This document shows positions 27,818-35,469 of a DNA stretch of 64,000 nt, piece after piece. The DNA is from Spirochaetales bacterium. GTDB taxonomy: Bacteria > Spirochaetota > Spirochaetia > SZUA-6. The position numbers and the translations under genes were made by a program. The notes beneath the pieces were generated by a model, which saw only the letters and a program-made list of their open reading frames with translations, did no database searches and was not told where the DNA came from. Position 1 is the stretch's first letter. Each line of letters begins with the position of its first letter. The DNA lies in assembly GCA_027021365.1 (NCBI GenBank), contig JALUUM010000016.1, positions 97,922-161,921 of the forward strand, in the 5' to 3' direction.

Positions 27818-28425
27818 AGTTCAAGAGTAAGCAGACTGAAAGAATGTACACTGTACTCTTTATGGCCATCGTTACAGTGGTTTTTATAGCTGTCACCTCG
27901 GGGATATACCTCTACACGAGGGACAAGATTATTACAAACAAGACACTGTTCATTAAAAAAGCAGTCCTCTTTGCGGCAAATATCGATGTTGGAGATTCCG
28001 CAAAAGATATCGAGGAGACCTATAAGAAGAGTATAAAAGAAATTAGGGATGCCGATGGAAAGTTGAAGTACATGGAGGTATATGCAGGTGGTAATGGTAA
28101 GCTTACCGGATATGCCGTAATAGTTACGGGTCCCGGTTTGTGGGGAGAGATAGAGGCTGTACTCGGTTTCGACAGGGATTTGAAGAAGATGACGGGCATC
28201 GACTTCATAAAACAGAACGAGACCCCGGGCCTGGGGGCGAGAATTTCAGAGAAGTGGTTCAGAGAACAGTTCAGGGACAGGATGGGTCCGTTCAAGCTGG
28301 TTCCGGAAGGGACTGCGAAGGGTGGCAATGAGATAGATGCAATAACAGGAGCCTCGATAACCTCAAATGCTGTTTTGGACATCGTAAACAGGACGATAAG
28401 CAATGTAAGAGAGATTGTAAAGTAA
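27814..28425 (+). CDS. nqrC: NqrC/RnfG-type covalent FMN subunit
   Basis: 203 residues with a single N-terminal helix (VLFMAIVTVVFIAVTSGIYLY) and a periplasmic FMN-binding domain. DAITGASITSNAV carries the ApbE flavinylation motif DxxTGAS, so FMN would be attached to the Ser at about residue 177; GFDRDLKKMTGIDF and ETPGLGARISEKWFREQF are family hallmarks. ATG 27814 overlaps the nqrB stop by 4 bp (ATGA). No apbE gene is in the window. Confidence 0.9.
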   Translation: MKFKSKQTERMYTVLFMAIVTVVFIAVTSGIYLYTRDKIITNKTLFIKKAVLFAANIDVGDSAKDIEETYKKSIKEIRDADGKLKYMEVYAGGNGKLTGYAVIVTGPGLWGEIEAVLGFDRDLKKMTGIDFIKQNETPGLGARISEKWFREQFRDRMGPFKLVPEGTAKGGNEIDAITGASITSNAVLDIVNRTISNVREIVK

Positions 28426-28451
28426 CCGGAAGGAGCAGGGAGGATAGGAAA

Positions 28452-29075
28452 GTGGCAGCCAAAGGAAAGGTAAAGAAGACATTCTTGAGCGGCCTTGGAG
28501 CAGACAATCCCATATTTGCCCAGGTGCTTGGTATCTGTTCCACGCTCGCCGTTACCAATGTGCTCAAGAATACCGTGGTGATGGTAATGGGACTTATATT
28601 CGTGACATCGTTGTCCAACTTCACCATTTCTCTGTTAAGGAACTATATCCCTTCGAGGATAAGGATGATGGTAGAGACCCTTATCATAGCCGCCTATGTT
28701 ATTATCGTTGATATCGTATTGAAAGCCTACGTGCCTGACATATCGAGACAGCTTGGCCCCTATGTCGGATTGATAATAACTAACTGCATAATAATGGGAA
28801 GGGCCGAGGCATTTGCCCTGTCCAATCCCGTTGGCCTGTCCGTTGCAGACGGTCTCTCGGCCGGTATGGGATACGGTTACGTACTCATCATAATCGCATT
28901 TTTCAGGGAGCTCCTCGGCTCGGGGAGTATTTGGGGACTCAGGGTACTTGGAAGCTGGTGGACAAACTGGTTCATAATGGTTATGGCACCCGGTGCTTTC
29001 TTTATGCTGGCAATATTCATATGGGTAGTCAGGGGCCTCATCACGGAGAGAGAAAAGGAGGAGGTAAAATCATGA
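28452..29075 (+). CDS. nqrD: NqrD subunit of Na+-translocating NADH:quinone reductase
   Basis: 207-residue integral membrane protein with six helices. The half-motifs NPIFAQVLGICSTLAV and VGLIITNCIIMGRAEAFAL contain the cysteines that, with those of NqrE, bind the intramembrane iron centre. FFRELLGSGSIWG is also typical. GTG 28452 follows a GGGAGGA box. The closeness to NqrD rather than RnfE is seen in the SRQLGPYVGLIITNC stretch. Confidence 0.92.
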   Translation: MAAKGKVKKTFLSGLGADNPIFAQVLGICSTLAVTNVLKNTVVMVMGLIFVTSLSNFTISLLRNYIPSRIRMMVETLIIAAYVIIVDIVLKAYVPDISRQLGPYVGLIITNCIIMGRAEAFALSNPVGLSVADGLSAGMGYGYVLIIIAFFRELLGSGSIWGLRVLGSWWTNWFIMVMAPGAFFMLAIFIWVVRGLITEREKEEVKS

Positions 29076-29665
29076 ACCCGTCTGTGTATCCCGTAGCGAT
29101 CTTTTTCGCCGCAATTTTTACCAACAACATACTCCTCACAAACTACCTCGGTATGTGTTCCTTCCTATCCGTTTCAAGGGAGATAAAAACCTCCCTTGGC
29201 CTCGGTGCCGCCGTCATATTCGTTATGGCGGTAACAAGTGCCTTGAACTGGATTGTGTATGAATACATACTGATTCCGCTGGACCTGACCTACCTTCGCT
29301 ACATTGTCTTCATAATTGTGATAGCTGCCTTCGTCCAGATCGTTGAAATGATAATAGAGCGTGTTTCCGAGACACTCTATGCAGCCCTCGGCATATTTCT
29401 CCCCCTCATAACGGTAAACTGTGCGATCCTCGGTGCAAGTCTCTTCATGGTGATAAGGCAGTACAATTTTCTCTCATCCTTCATGTATGGTTTCGGAAGC
29501 GGAATAGGGTGGTCAATTGCAATTCTAGCCATGGCGGGGATAAGACAGAAGCTCAAGAATGCCAAGATTCCCAGGGGGCTGGAAGGAGCCGGCATCACTC
29601 TTATAATAACCGGAATGATGGCTCTGGCATTCATCGGTTTTACCGGAATGATAAAGATAAGCTAG
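29072..29665 (+). CDS. nqrE: NqrE subunit of Na+-translocating NADH:quinone reductase
   Basis: 197-residue membrane protein, the inverted-topology partner of NqrD. NNILLTNYLGMCSFLSVSRE and FLPLITVNCAILGASLF supply the other two iron-binding cysteines; GFGSGIGWSIAILAMAGIRQKL follows. ATG 29072 overlaps the nqrD stop (ATGA), a sign of coupled translation. Confidence 0.93.
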   Translation: MNPSVYPVAIFFAAIFTNNILLTNYLGMCSFLSVSREIKTSLGLGAAVIFVMAVTSALNWIVYEYILIPLDLTYLRYIVFIIVIAAFVQIVEMIIERVSETLYAALGIFLPLITVNCAILGASLFMVIRQYNFLSSFMYGFGSGIGWSIAILAMAGIRQKLKNAKIPRGLEGAGITLIITGMMALAFIGFTGMIKIS

Positions 29666-29689
29666 AAAGGTAGAAAGGGGAGTACCGGA

Positions 29690-30799
29690 ATGTTTCCTGT
29701 TACAACATTACTGATAAGTGTCGGTGCGATTACTGCAGTCTCCACATTTCTCGCCATATTGATGGTTATTGCCGATGCCACAATAGCCAACTATGGAGAG
29801 GTAAAGATAAAAATAAACGACGACAAGGAGCTGACAGTCGATGGTGGGAGGCCACTGCTTTCCACTTTGATGGGAGAGGGGATATTCATACCTTCGGCAT
29901 GCGGGGGGAGGGGTTCCTGCGGACTCTGTAAGGTAAAGGTTACAAGCGGAGCCGGCCAGTACCTACCGACGGAACTGCCATGGATAAGCGAGGAGGAAAG
30001 GGCGGAAAATATCAGGTTGTCCTGCCAGGTCAAGGTGAAGAATGACCTGGAGATATGGATACCGGAGGAGCTCTTCTATGTAAAAGAGTTCAAGGCCAAG
30101 GTGGCGAGGATAAGGGATCTTACGCATGACATAAAAGAAATCACCTTGAAACTCGTTGAACCTCCAGAGATACAGTACAAGGCGGGGCAATTTATCCAGT
30201 TGCAGATTCCGGAGTACGAGCTTACAGAGGAACCGGTGTACAGAGCTTACTCGATGTCCTCCTGTCCGTGCAAGAGGGACACCGTGGAGCTGGAGATAAG
30301 GTATGTTCCAAACGGAATCAGTACCACCTATATTCACAAGTACCTTAAGGAGGGAGACGATGTTATTTTCAACGGTCCCTACGGGGAGTTTTACCTTAGG
30401 AATACGGAGAGAGACATAGTATTCATAGCCGGCGGTTCAGGTATGGCACCGATAAAATCGATACTCCTCGATATGGCCGAGAAGGGGATAAACAGGAAGG
30501 CGATGTACTTCTTTGGGGCACGTTCCAAGAGGGACCTCTTCCTTGTGGAAGAAATGCATGAGATAGAGAAAAAGCTACCAAATTTCAGGTTCATTCCGGC
30601 GCTGTCCGCTCCCCTTCCGGAGGACAACTGGGAGGGAGAAACGGGACTTATCACAGACGTGGTGGACAAGTACCTCGAATCCGGTGACAATGTGGAAGCT
30701 TATCTCTGCGGAAGCCCCGGAATGATAGATGCATGTGTAAAAGTCCTTACGGCCAACGGAGTTCCGGAAGAGCTGATATACTACGACAAGTTCGGTTAG
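29690..30799 (+). CDS. nqrF: NqrF subunit: NADH-oxidising flavoprotein with 2Fe-2S cluster
   Basis: 369 residues; entry point for NADH electrons. One N-terminal helix anchors it. The plant-type ferredoxin domain has CGGRGSCGLCKV (cysteines near residues 70, 76 and 79) and LSCQV (near 112). The reductase part shows the FAD motif RAYSMSS, the NADH site IAGGSGMAPIKS and CGSPGMIDACVKVL. About 35 residues shorter than Vibrio NqrF, but every cofactor site is present. Its presence, rather than RnfB and RnfC, marks the complex as NQR-like. Confidence 0.93.
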   Translation: MFPVTTLLISVGAITAVSTFLAILMVIADATIANYGEVKIKINDDKELTVDGGRPLLSTLMGEGIFIPSACGGRGSCGLCKVKVTSGAGQYLPTELPWISEEERAENIRLSCQVKVKNDLEIWIPEELFYVKEFKAKVARIRDLTHDIKEITLKLVEPPEIQYKAGQFIQLQIPEYELTEEPVYRAYSMSSCPCKRDTVELEIRYVPNGISTTYIHKYLKEGDDVIFNGPYGEFYLRNTERDIVFIAGGSGMAPIKSILLDMAEKGINRKAMYFFGARSKRDLFLVEEMHEIEKKLPNFRFIPALSAPLPEDNWEGETGLITDVVDKYLESGDNVEAYLCGSPGMIDACVKVLTANGVPEELIYYDKFG

Positions 30800-30823
30800 A
30801 TTTAAGTCAAAAGGGGGACTTAA

Positions 30824-31291
30824 GTGAAACAGTCACCACAACTCCAGAAAGCCCAGCAGAACATGAGGCCCGGCGTAATAACGAGGGACGGTTTCCTGGG
30901 CAAGGATACGAGAAACCTCATAGATATACTGATAGATGACGAGGCTGAGGTACAAAGACTTGGGGTTACCCATAGCGACATAGCAGAGAGGATGATAGAA
31001 CTTCGAGATGCAGGAATGAGGGGGCTTGGTGAGTTCATAAACGTGGAACCCCACTATGAGGTAAGGGTCGATTCTGTCCGGGGAAAGTTACCCTGCCCTT
31101 TCGGTGATCCCGGAATATTTCCAAAGACAAATACCACCGTGAGGAATCTTAAAAAGGGACGAGAGATAACCTATACAGACCTCAATATCCATATGATAAT
31201 GGCACATGGTTTTTACGAGGGGAGAGGCTCCGGCTTTCGGCTGGAACCAAGTGACCTTGTCGAAGTGCTCGAGGTAGAAGGAGAGAAATAA
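30824..31291 (+). CDS. Unrecognised 155-residue protein in the nqr operon
   Basis: No family recognised. GTG 30824 lies 24 bp after nqrF and the stop overlaps the csoR start by one base, so it is co-transcribed. It is soluble, has no signal peptide or helix of membrane length, and is charged. Notable segments are MRPGVITRDGFLGKDTRNLIDI, written here in part as GFLGKDTRNLID, then AERMIELRDAGMRGLGEFI, a single Cys in LPCPFGDPGIFPKTN, and IHMIMAHGFYEGRGSG near the end, with clustered His and Gly that could bind a metal or nucleotide. Its place after NqrF and before a copper sensor suggests a role in the complex or in metal response, but nothing in the sequence proves either. Confidence 0.7.
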   Translation: MKQSPQLQKAQQNMRPGVITRDGFLGKDTRNLIDILIDDEAEVQRLGVTHSDIAERMIELRDAGMRGLGEFINVEPHYEVRVDSVRGKLPCPFGDPGIFPKTNTTVRNLKKGREITYTDLNIHMIMAHGFYEGRGSGFRLEPSDLVEVLEVEGEK

Positions 31292-31584
31292 TGGCTGAAG
31301 AAAAAAAAGGGGGACCTCACCCGATAAACAAGCAAGCCTTGAGAAGGCTTAAGAATATCGAGGGGCAGGTGCGTGGTATTCAGAGGATGGTGGAAGAGGG
31401 GAAGTACTGTGTCGATATTCTTACACAGATATCTGCAGCAAGGGCAGCCCTCAATAGCGTCGGAATGCTTATCCTTAGGCGTCATATCGAAACATGTGTT
31501 ACAAATGCTATTGCAGCGGGTGGTGAAGGTAAAAAGGAGATCATCGACGAGCTGATGAGCATGCTATCTAAGGCAAGGCTTTGA
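31291..31584 (+). CDS. csoR: CsoR-family copper-sensing repressor
   Basis: 97-residue four-helix regulator. The opening ALRRLKNIEGQVRGIQRMVEEGKYCVDIL contains, in shorter form, the DNA-contact segment RLKNIEGQVRGI. The Cu(I) ligand set Cys-His-Cys is intact: YCVDIL, then RRHIETCV. Copper binding would release DNA. A strong CsoR operator lies at 35276-35302 in front of the copper operon transcribed toward this gene. It is the last gene of the nqr run, 1-bp overlap with the unknown gene, so its expression may depend on the nqr promoter. Confidence 0.92.
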   Translation: MAEEKKGGPHPINKQALRRLKNIEGQVRGIQRMVEEGKYCVDILTQISAARAALNSVGMLILRRHIETCVTNAIAAGGEGKKEIIDELMSMLSKARL

Positions 31585-31603
31585 GATATCCTGTATGTAT
31601 TTT

Positions 31604-31951
31604 CTAATTGTTCACTCCAGTTTCTTTGTTCAATTTGCAGCATTCCAGAGGCTCAGAACCAAAGTTCTTCTCATTTGCCTTAGCAAGTTTATGTATGAAA
31701 CGCTTGAATGGATTCTTGATTTTCTCCTCCTGCTTTGGCCTTATTCCGTATGCAGCAAGCAGGTCGATTACCATTTTTTTACTCAACACATAGGGAGAAT
31801 AATTCAACTTCAAGACATTGTTCGTGAAGAATAAGACCTCGGAAATGCCCTCGTTGCTTTCAAGTTGAACCTTTATTTCACTTAAGTTCTTTTCTTCTAT
31901 ATCTCTCTCAAAAGGAATAATGATTTCTTCTATCTGCAATTCTTCATTCAT
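31604..31951 (-). CDS. Small metal-resistance-associated protein
   Basis: 115 residues, last gene of the copper operon. The middle (LSEIKVQLESNEGISEVLFFTNNVLKLNYSPYVLSK, here cited in part as VLKLNYSPYVLSK) resembles a ferredoxin-like HMA fold but lacks the GMxCxxC metal loop; the C-terminus has ECCKLN, which might bind metal. ATG 31951 has GGAGGA 7 bp upstream. The frame is open further upstream but only into non-coding leader. A chaperone or regulator role for the CopB pump is possible; function not recognised. Confidence 0.65.
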   Translation of the reverse strand: MNEELQIEEIIIPFERDIEEKNLSEIKVQLESNEGISEVLFFTNNVLKLNYSPYVLSKKMVIDLLAAYGIRPKQEEKIKNPFKRFIHKLAKANEKNFGSEPLECCKLNKETGVNN

Positions 31952-31993
31952 TTGGACTCCTCCGATATTAATAGAAAACCTCTGCAACAACAA

Positions 31994-32021
31994 GAAAGAC
32001 CTGCACAAGGGCGGGTCTTTC
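31994..32021 (-). terminator. Stem-loop between copB and the small downstream gene
   Basis: GAAAGACC-12 bp-GGTCTTTC, perfect 8-bp arms, followed on the minus strand by TTGTTGTTG. It lies 36 bp after the copB stop and probably lowers or ends transcription before the last gene of the operon. Confidence 0.6.
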
Positions 32022-32056
32022 CTGTTACCTTTTAAGTTTTTTACCTTTCCAGAGGA

Positions 32057-34342
32057 CTATTTTTTTCTCACTTTCAAGAGCCTTGCATTGATAGCTACGA
32101 TTACAGTACTCAACGACATAAGTACTGCACCGGCAGCCGGGCTTAACAGTATCCCAAAGCTGTACAGTACACCTGCTGCCAGAGGAATTGCAAAGGCATT
32201 GTAGCCGGTCGCCCAGGCAAGATTCTGAATCATCTTTCTGTATGTAGCACGTGCCAGATCAAGTATTGCAACGACGTCATTCGGGTTGCTCCTTACCAGA
32301 ATTATGTCGGCAGTCTCGATTGCAACATCGGTACCTGCACCTATTGCTATTCCCACATCGGCACTTGCAAGTGCAGGTGCATCATTCACACCGTCACCTG
32401 TCATTGCAACTACAAGGCCTCTCGATTTAACCTCTTTGACCTTAGCAGCCTTTTCATGTGGCAGAACTTCGGCAAAAACCTCATCAACTCCTATCTCCTC
32501 TGCAACCCAGTTGGCCACTTCCCTGTTGTCACCGGTAAGCATTATACTCTTTATACCCATCTCGCGGAGGTTGTTGATCGCTTCTTTGGATTCCTCTCTG
32601 ATAATATCTGCAAGGGCAATTGCACCTTTCAGTTTTCCGTCCACAAGAACATAGACCACCGTTTTACCTTGTGAAGCATAGTTGGCTATTCTTTCGTCTT
32701 CCACTGTAATATTCTTTTCGCGCAGGTATCCGGGGCTGACTACCATAACATCAGAACCATCTACTATCCCCTGTGCTCCTCTGCCGGGAATGGCCTTGAA
32801 CTCCTTGACGGGAGGCAATGAACCGGTACCTGATTTTTCAAGTGCCGAACGAACGATTCCCTTCGCTATGGGATGTTCGGAATTTGATTCAACTGCTCCC
32901 GCAAGCTTCAAGATTTCAATTTTCTTGGAATCGGCATCTTTGCCGCTCTCCTTGCTTTCGTCGAGAAGTATCATCTCGGTGACGCCAAACTGACCTTCGG
33001 TAAGGGTTCCGGTTTTATCGAATATGACAGCCTGTATGTTTCTTGCATGCTCGAATGCGGCACGGTCGCGAATCAGCAATCCGTTCTTGGCAGAGATCGC
33101 TGTGGAAACAGCAACCACCAGAGGAACTGCAAGGCCAAGTGCATGAGGACATGTTATGACCATAACGGTAACGGTACGTTCCAGTGCGAAGGCCAGATCC
33201 TTGTTTAACAGGGCCAACCAGATAAACATCGTAATACCGCCCGCTGTAAGTGCTATGATTGTCAACCATAGTGCAGCCCTGCTTGCAATGTCCTGAGTTC
33301 TCGACTTACTCTCCTGAGCTTCCCTTACGAGCTCGATGACCTGTGATAGGTAAGAATCTTTACCAGTTTTTACAATCTGAACTACGAGGGAACCCTCTCC
33401 GTTAATTGCACCACCGATAACTTCGTCACCTGGCTTCTTTTCAACTGGCTTCGATTCTCCGGTAAGCATCGATTCGTTTACAGAACTTCCCCCCTCTATT
33501 ACCTGACCATCGACGGGAATCTTTTCTCCAGGCTTTACAAGCACCTTGTCTCCCACCTTGATGTCTTCCAGGGACACATCAACGGTACTTCCGTCGGGAA
33601 GAAGTTTGTGAGCTTCCGATGGCATGAGCTTTGCAAGCTCTTCCAGAGCACGTGATGCACCCATGACCGATTTCATTTCTATCCAGTGACCGAGGAGCAT
33701 AATCGCCACCAGCGTGGTTAATTCCCAGAAGAATACCTTCCCCGGCAAACCGAATACCACGACACTGCTATAGATGTAGGCTGTGGTTATTGCAAGGGCT
33801 ATCAGAGTCATCATCCCGGGAAGCTTTTTAGAAAGTTCTTCCACCAGGCCTTTTAGAAAGGGCCAGCCTCCGTAAAAGAAGACTATAGATGATAATCCGA
33901 ATAGTACGTATAAATCACCCGGAAATGCCAGTACATCCGCAAGTCCCAGTAATTTCTGGATCAAGGGTGATAACAGCAGAATGGGTACGGTCAAAACGAG
34001 TGATATCCAGAATCGTTTTTTGAAATCTTCTACCATGTGTGCATGATGGTCAGCATGCCCATGATGCCCACCGTGTTCATGTCCCTCATGTGCACCATGA
34101 TCGTGTCCTTCATGCCCGCCGTGTTCATGTCCTTCATGTGCACCATGATCGTGTCCCTCATGCCCGCCGTGTTCATGTCCTTCATGTGCACCATGATCGT
34201 GTCCCTCAAGCTCACCATGTTCATGTCCTTCATGTGCACCATGATCGTGTCCTTCATGCCCACCGTGTTCATGTCCCTCATGTGCACCATGATCATGATG
34301 ATGTTCTTCCATGTCATGATCCATCTTTTCCATCTTGTCCAT
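32057..34342 (-). CDS. copB: CopB-type copper-exporting P1B ATPase with His-rich N-terminus
   Basis: 761-residue heavy-metal ATPase. The N-terminus is a His/Gly/Glu tract (residues 8-100) built of 16-residue repeats. The membrane metal site is [15 protein letters not shown] (CPH, as in CopB, near residue 400), followed by the phosphorylation site DKTGTLTEG (near 441), TGES in the actuator domain, HPIAKGIV in the nucleotide domain and [13 protein letters not shown]. It would export Cu(I) or Cu(II) from the cytosol. AGGAGG precedes the ATG. It is third in the operon after two SHOCT proteins and is expected to be induced by copper through CsoR. Confidence 0.94.
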   Translation of the reverse strand: MDKMEKMDHDMEEHHHDHGAHEGHEHGGHEGHDHGAHEGHEHGELEGHDHGAHEGHEHGGHEGHDHGAHEGHEHGGHEGHDHGAHEGHEHGGHHGHADHHAHMVEDFKKRFWISLVLTVPILLLSPLIQKLLGLADVLAFPGDLYVLFGLSSIVFFYGGWPFLKGLVEELSKKLPGMMTLIALAITTAYIYSSVVVFGLPGKVFFWELTTLVAIMLLGHWIEMKSVMGASRALEELAKLMPSEAHKLLPDGSTVDVSLEDIKVGDKVLVKPGEKIPVDGQVIEGGSSVNESMLTGESKPVEKKPGDEVIGGAINGEGSLVVQIVKTGKDSYLSQVIELVREAQESKSRTQDIASRAALWLTIIALTAGGITMFIWLALLNKDLAFALERTVTVMVITCPHALGLAVPLVVAVSTAISAKNGLLIRDRAAFEHARNIQAVIFDKTGTLTEGQFGVTEMILLDESKESGKDADSKKIEILKLAGAVESNSEHPIAKGIVRSALEKSGTGSLPPVKEFKAIPGRGAQGIVDGSDVMVVSPGYLREKNITVEDERIANYASQGKTVVYVLVDGKLKGAIALADIIREESKEAINNLREMGIKSIMLTGDNREVANWVAEEIGVDEVFAEVLPHEKAAKVKEVKSRGLVVAMTGDGVNDAPALASADVGIAIGAGTDVAIETADIILVRSNPNDVVAILDLARATYRKMIQNLAWATGYNAFAIPLAAGVLYSFGILLSPAAGAVLMSLSTVIVAINARLLKVRKK
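34049..34288 (-). repeat. Five 48-bp coding repeats, His-rich tail of CopB
   Basis: Five units encode [16 protein letters not shown] with small variations (second copy GELEGHDH, last copy GGHHGHAD). The near-identity at DNA level makes copy number likely to vary among strains. Each unit has six to seven histidines, so the tail could hold many metal ions. Confidence 0.9.
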
Positions 34343-34345
34343 TCT

Positions 34346-35047
34346 CTAATCCTCCTTTATAATATCCTCTCGCTTTTTTAAATATTCCTCTCTGCTGATC
34401 TCACCTCGTGCATAACTCTCTTTGAGTATCTCGAGTGCATTTGTCGTGCCACGACCTTCTCCAAAGCGAGATAATTCATTGTAACCCGAACGATTCTTTC
34501 GAACAAGGAAAACAGCGAGAATAATGACTGCAACGATAAGCCCTATGATAACAGCCAGAACAAGCCATCCATAATAGCTACCCGGATATCCTGCACCCAT
34601 CATGGAACCCCAGCCGGAACCCCATCGACCTCTTGCATCACCATCCCACATACCCCCGCCCATCATCATGGGCCCGAATCCGAGGTTTCCTATTCCACCG
34701 TTTTGCAGGTACCTGTACCCCATGATCCGGTGCATGTTTGCAAGGCTCTCAGAGCCCTCCCCGCCCATCATGTTGTCCATCCACTCATGTTGCCTCTCAT
34801 TGGGTACCATGTAAGACATTACCGCTTCGCCCAATTCTTCGAGCAGCTTGTCGCTTACCCTGTCGGGGTCTATAGATTGATTCTTACCGAGCCCCAACTC
34901 CGTTCGTATCTCGGATAGCACATCCTCGATAGATCGACCGTGTTGTGTGTCGGCCTTTGAAGTGCTATTGGTATCGGCCATCAGTGACATGCCGGTAATC
35001 AATAACCCGAATGTCAACAGTGCAATCAAGAGTATCTTTCTATTCAT
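34346..35047 (-). CDS. Membrane protein with Met/Gly-rich segment and C-terminal SHOCT domain
   Basis: 233 residues. A signal-like helix (ILLIALLTFGLLITGMSLMA) opens it. A region of about 100 residues outside the membrane includes HEWMDNMMGGEGSE and GFGPMMMGGGMWDGD, in which clustered Met residues suggest Cu(I) binding. A second helix (YGWLVLAVIIGLIVAVIILAV) leads to a short cytosolic SHOCT motif (ALEILKESYARGEISREEYL). Overlaps the upstream SHOCT gene by 8 bp and ends 3 bp before copB. Similar proteins are common beside copper ATPases; a copper-binding partner of CopB is likely. Confidence 0.75.
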   Translation of the reverse strand: MNRKILLIALLTFGLLITGMSLMADTNSTSKADTQHGRSIEDVLSEIRTELGLGKNQSIDPDRVSDKLLEELGEAVMSYMVPNERQHEWMDNMMGGEGSESLANMHRIMGYRYLQNGGIGNLGFGPMMMGGGMWDGDARGRWGSGWGSMMGAGYPGSYYGWLVLAVIIGLIVAVIILAVFLVRKNRSGYNELSRFGEGRGTTNALEILKESYARGEISREEYLKKREDIIKED

Positions 35048-35252
35048 AGATGCCTTCCTCCTCCATCAAAACCCTCTTCATCTCTTCATACTGTGATGCA
35101 TTGATTTCTCCGTTTGCGAATCTTTCCTTAAGTATTTCAAGAGCTGAAGGCTTGGTAAAAGCCTTTATAGCTCTTTTGGGAGACTTACCCGTGAAGTAGC
35201 TTGCAATGAAATAGATTGCAACAAAAGCTATCAGCAAGAAAATTATCATCAT
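35040..35252 (-). CDS. Short membrane protein with SHOCT domain
   Basis: 70 residues: one membrane helix (MMIIFLLIAFVAIYFIASYF), a linker, and SHOCT motif ALEILKERFANGEINASQYEEM. First gene of the copper operon, directly behind the CsoR operator. AGGAGGT lies 11 bp before the ATG; the next codon is also ATG. Its SHOCT motif is similar to that of the following gene, which suggests duplication. Confidence 0.75.
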   Translation of the reverse strand: MMIIFLLIAFVAIYFIASYFTGKSPKRAIKAFTKPSALEILKERFANGEINASQYEEMKRVLMEEEGIYE

Positions 35253-35275
35253 GGTTTCATACCTCCTGTTAGATG

Positions 35276-35302
35276 ATATAATACCCCCCGGGGGTATTAT
35301 AT
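35276..35302 (-). promoter_or_regulatory. CsoR operator of the copper operon
   Basis: A 27-bp palindrome with 13-bp perfect arms around one base; the core is TACCCCCCGGGGGTA flanked by AT-rich arms. This G-tract/TA pattern is the known CsoR-type site. It lies between the -10 box at 35313-35318 and the first start codon, so bound CsoR would block transcription. Confidence 0.88.
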
Positions 35303-35312
35303 TCCTTTGTAT

Positions 35313-35341
35313 AATGTAGTTAATATTAGCCTATTTGTCAA
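35313..35341 (-). promoter_or_regulatory. Promoter of the copper operon
   Basis: On the minus strand TTGACA (35341-35336), a 17-bp spacer and TACATT (35318-35313). The expected start near 35306 is directly at the edge of the CsoR operator. Confidence 0.7.
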
Positions 35342-35434
35342 ATAAAATTTCTCTTTTCCCGTGTTCAATTACCTGAATGCTTTCATAAGTCTATCTTGCA
35401 TAGCACACGAATCTGTTTTTTTATTGGATCTTAC

Positions 35435-35463
35435 TTGAATCATATAACCACAATACTTAGTAT
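35435..35463 (+). promoter_or_regulatory. Promoter of the GH84 gene, predicted leaderless
   Basis: TTGAAT (35435-35440), 17-bp spacer, TAGTAT (35458-35463). The transcription start expected 6-7 bp further is the ATG of the glycosidase at 35470, and no ribosome-binding sequence precedes that ATG. Confidence 0.5.
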
Positions 35464-35469
35464 TAATTC

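Noticed and set aside
31595..31834. Plus-strand frame after csoR
   Set aside because: Overlaps the small minus-strand copper-operon gene, which has a strong ribosome site; the plus frame is hydrophobic by chance.
34049..34288. Regular 48-bp repeats as a possible CRISPR array
   Set aside because: There are no unique spacers between units; the array is continuous, in frame and codes for a His-rich tail.
34037..34381. Plus-strand open frames rich in His or Met opposite copB
   Set aside because: They are antisense images of the 48-bp repeats in the CopB His tail; no ribosome site or domain supports them, while the minus frame has all P-type ATPase motifs.
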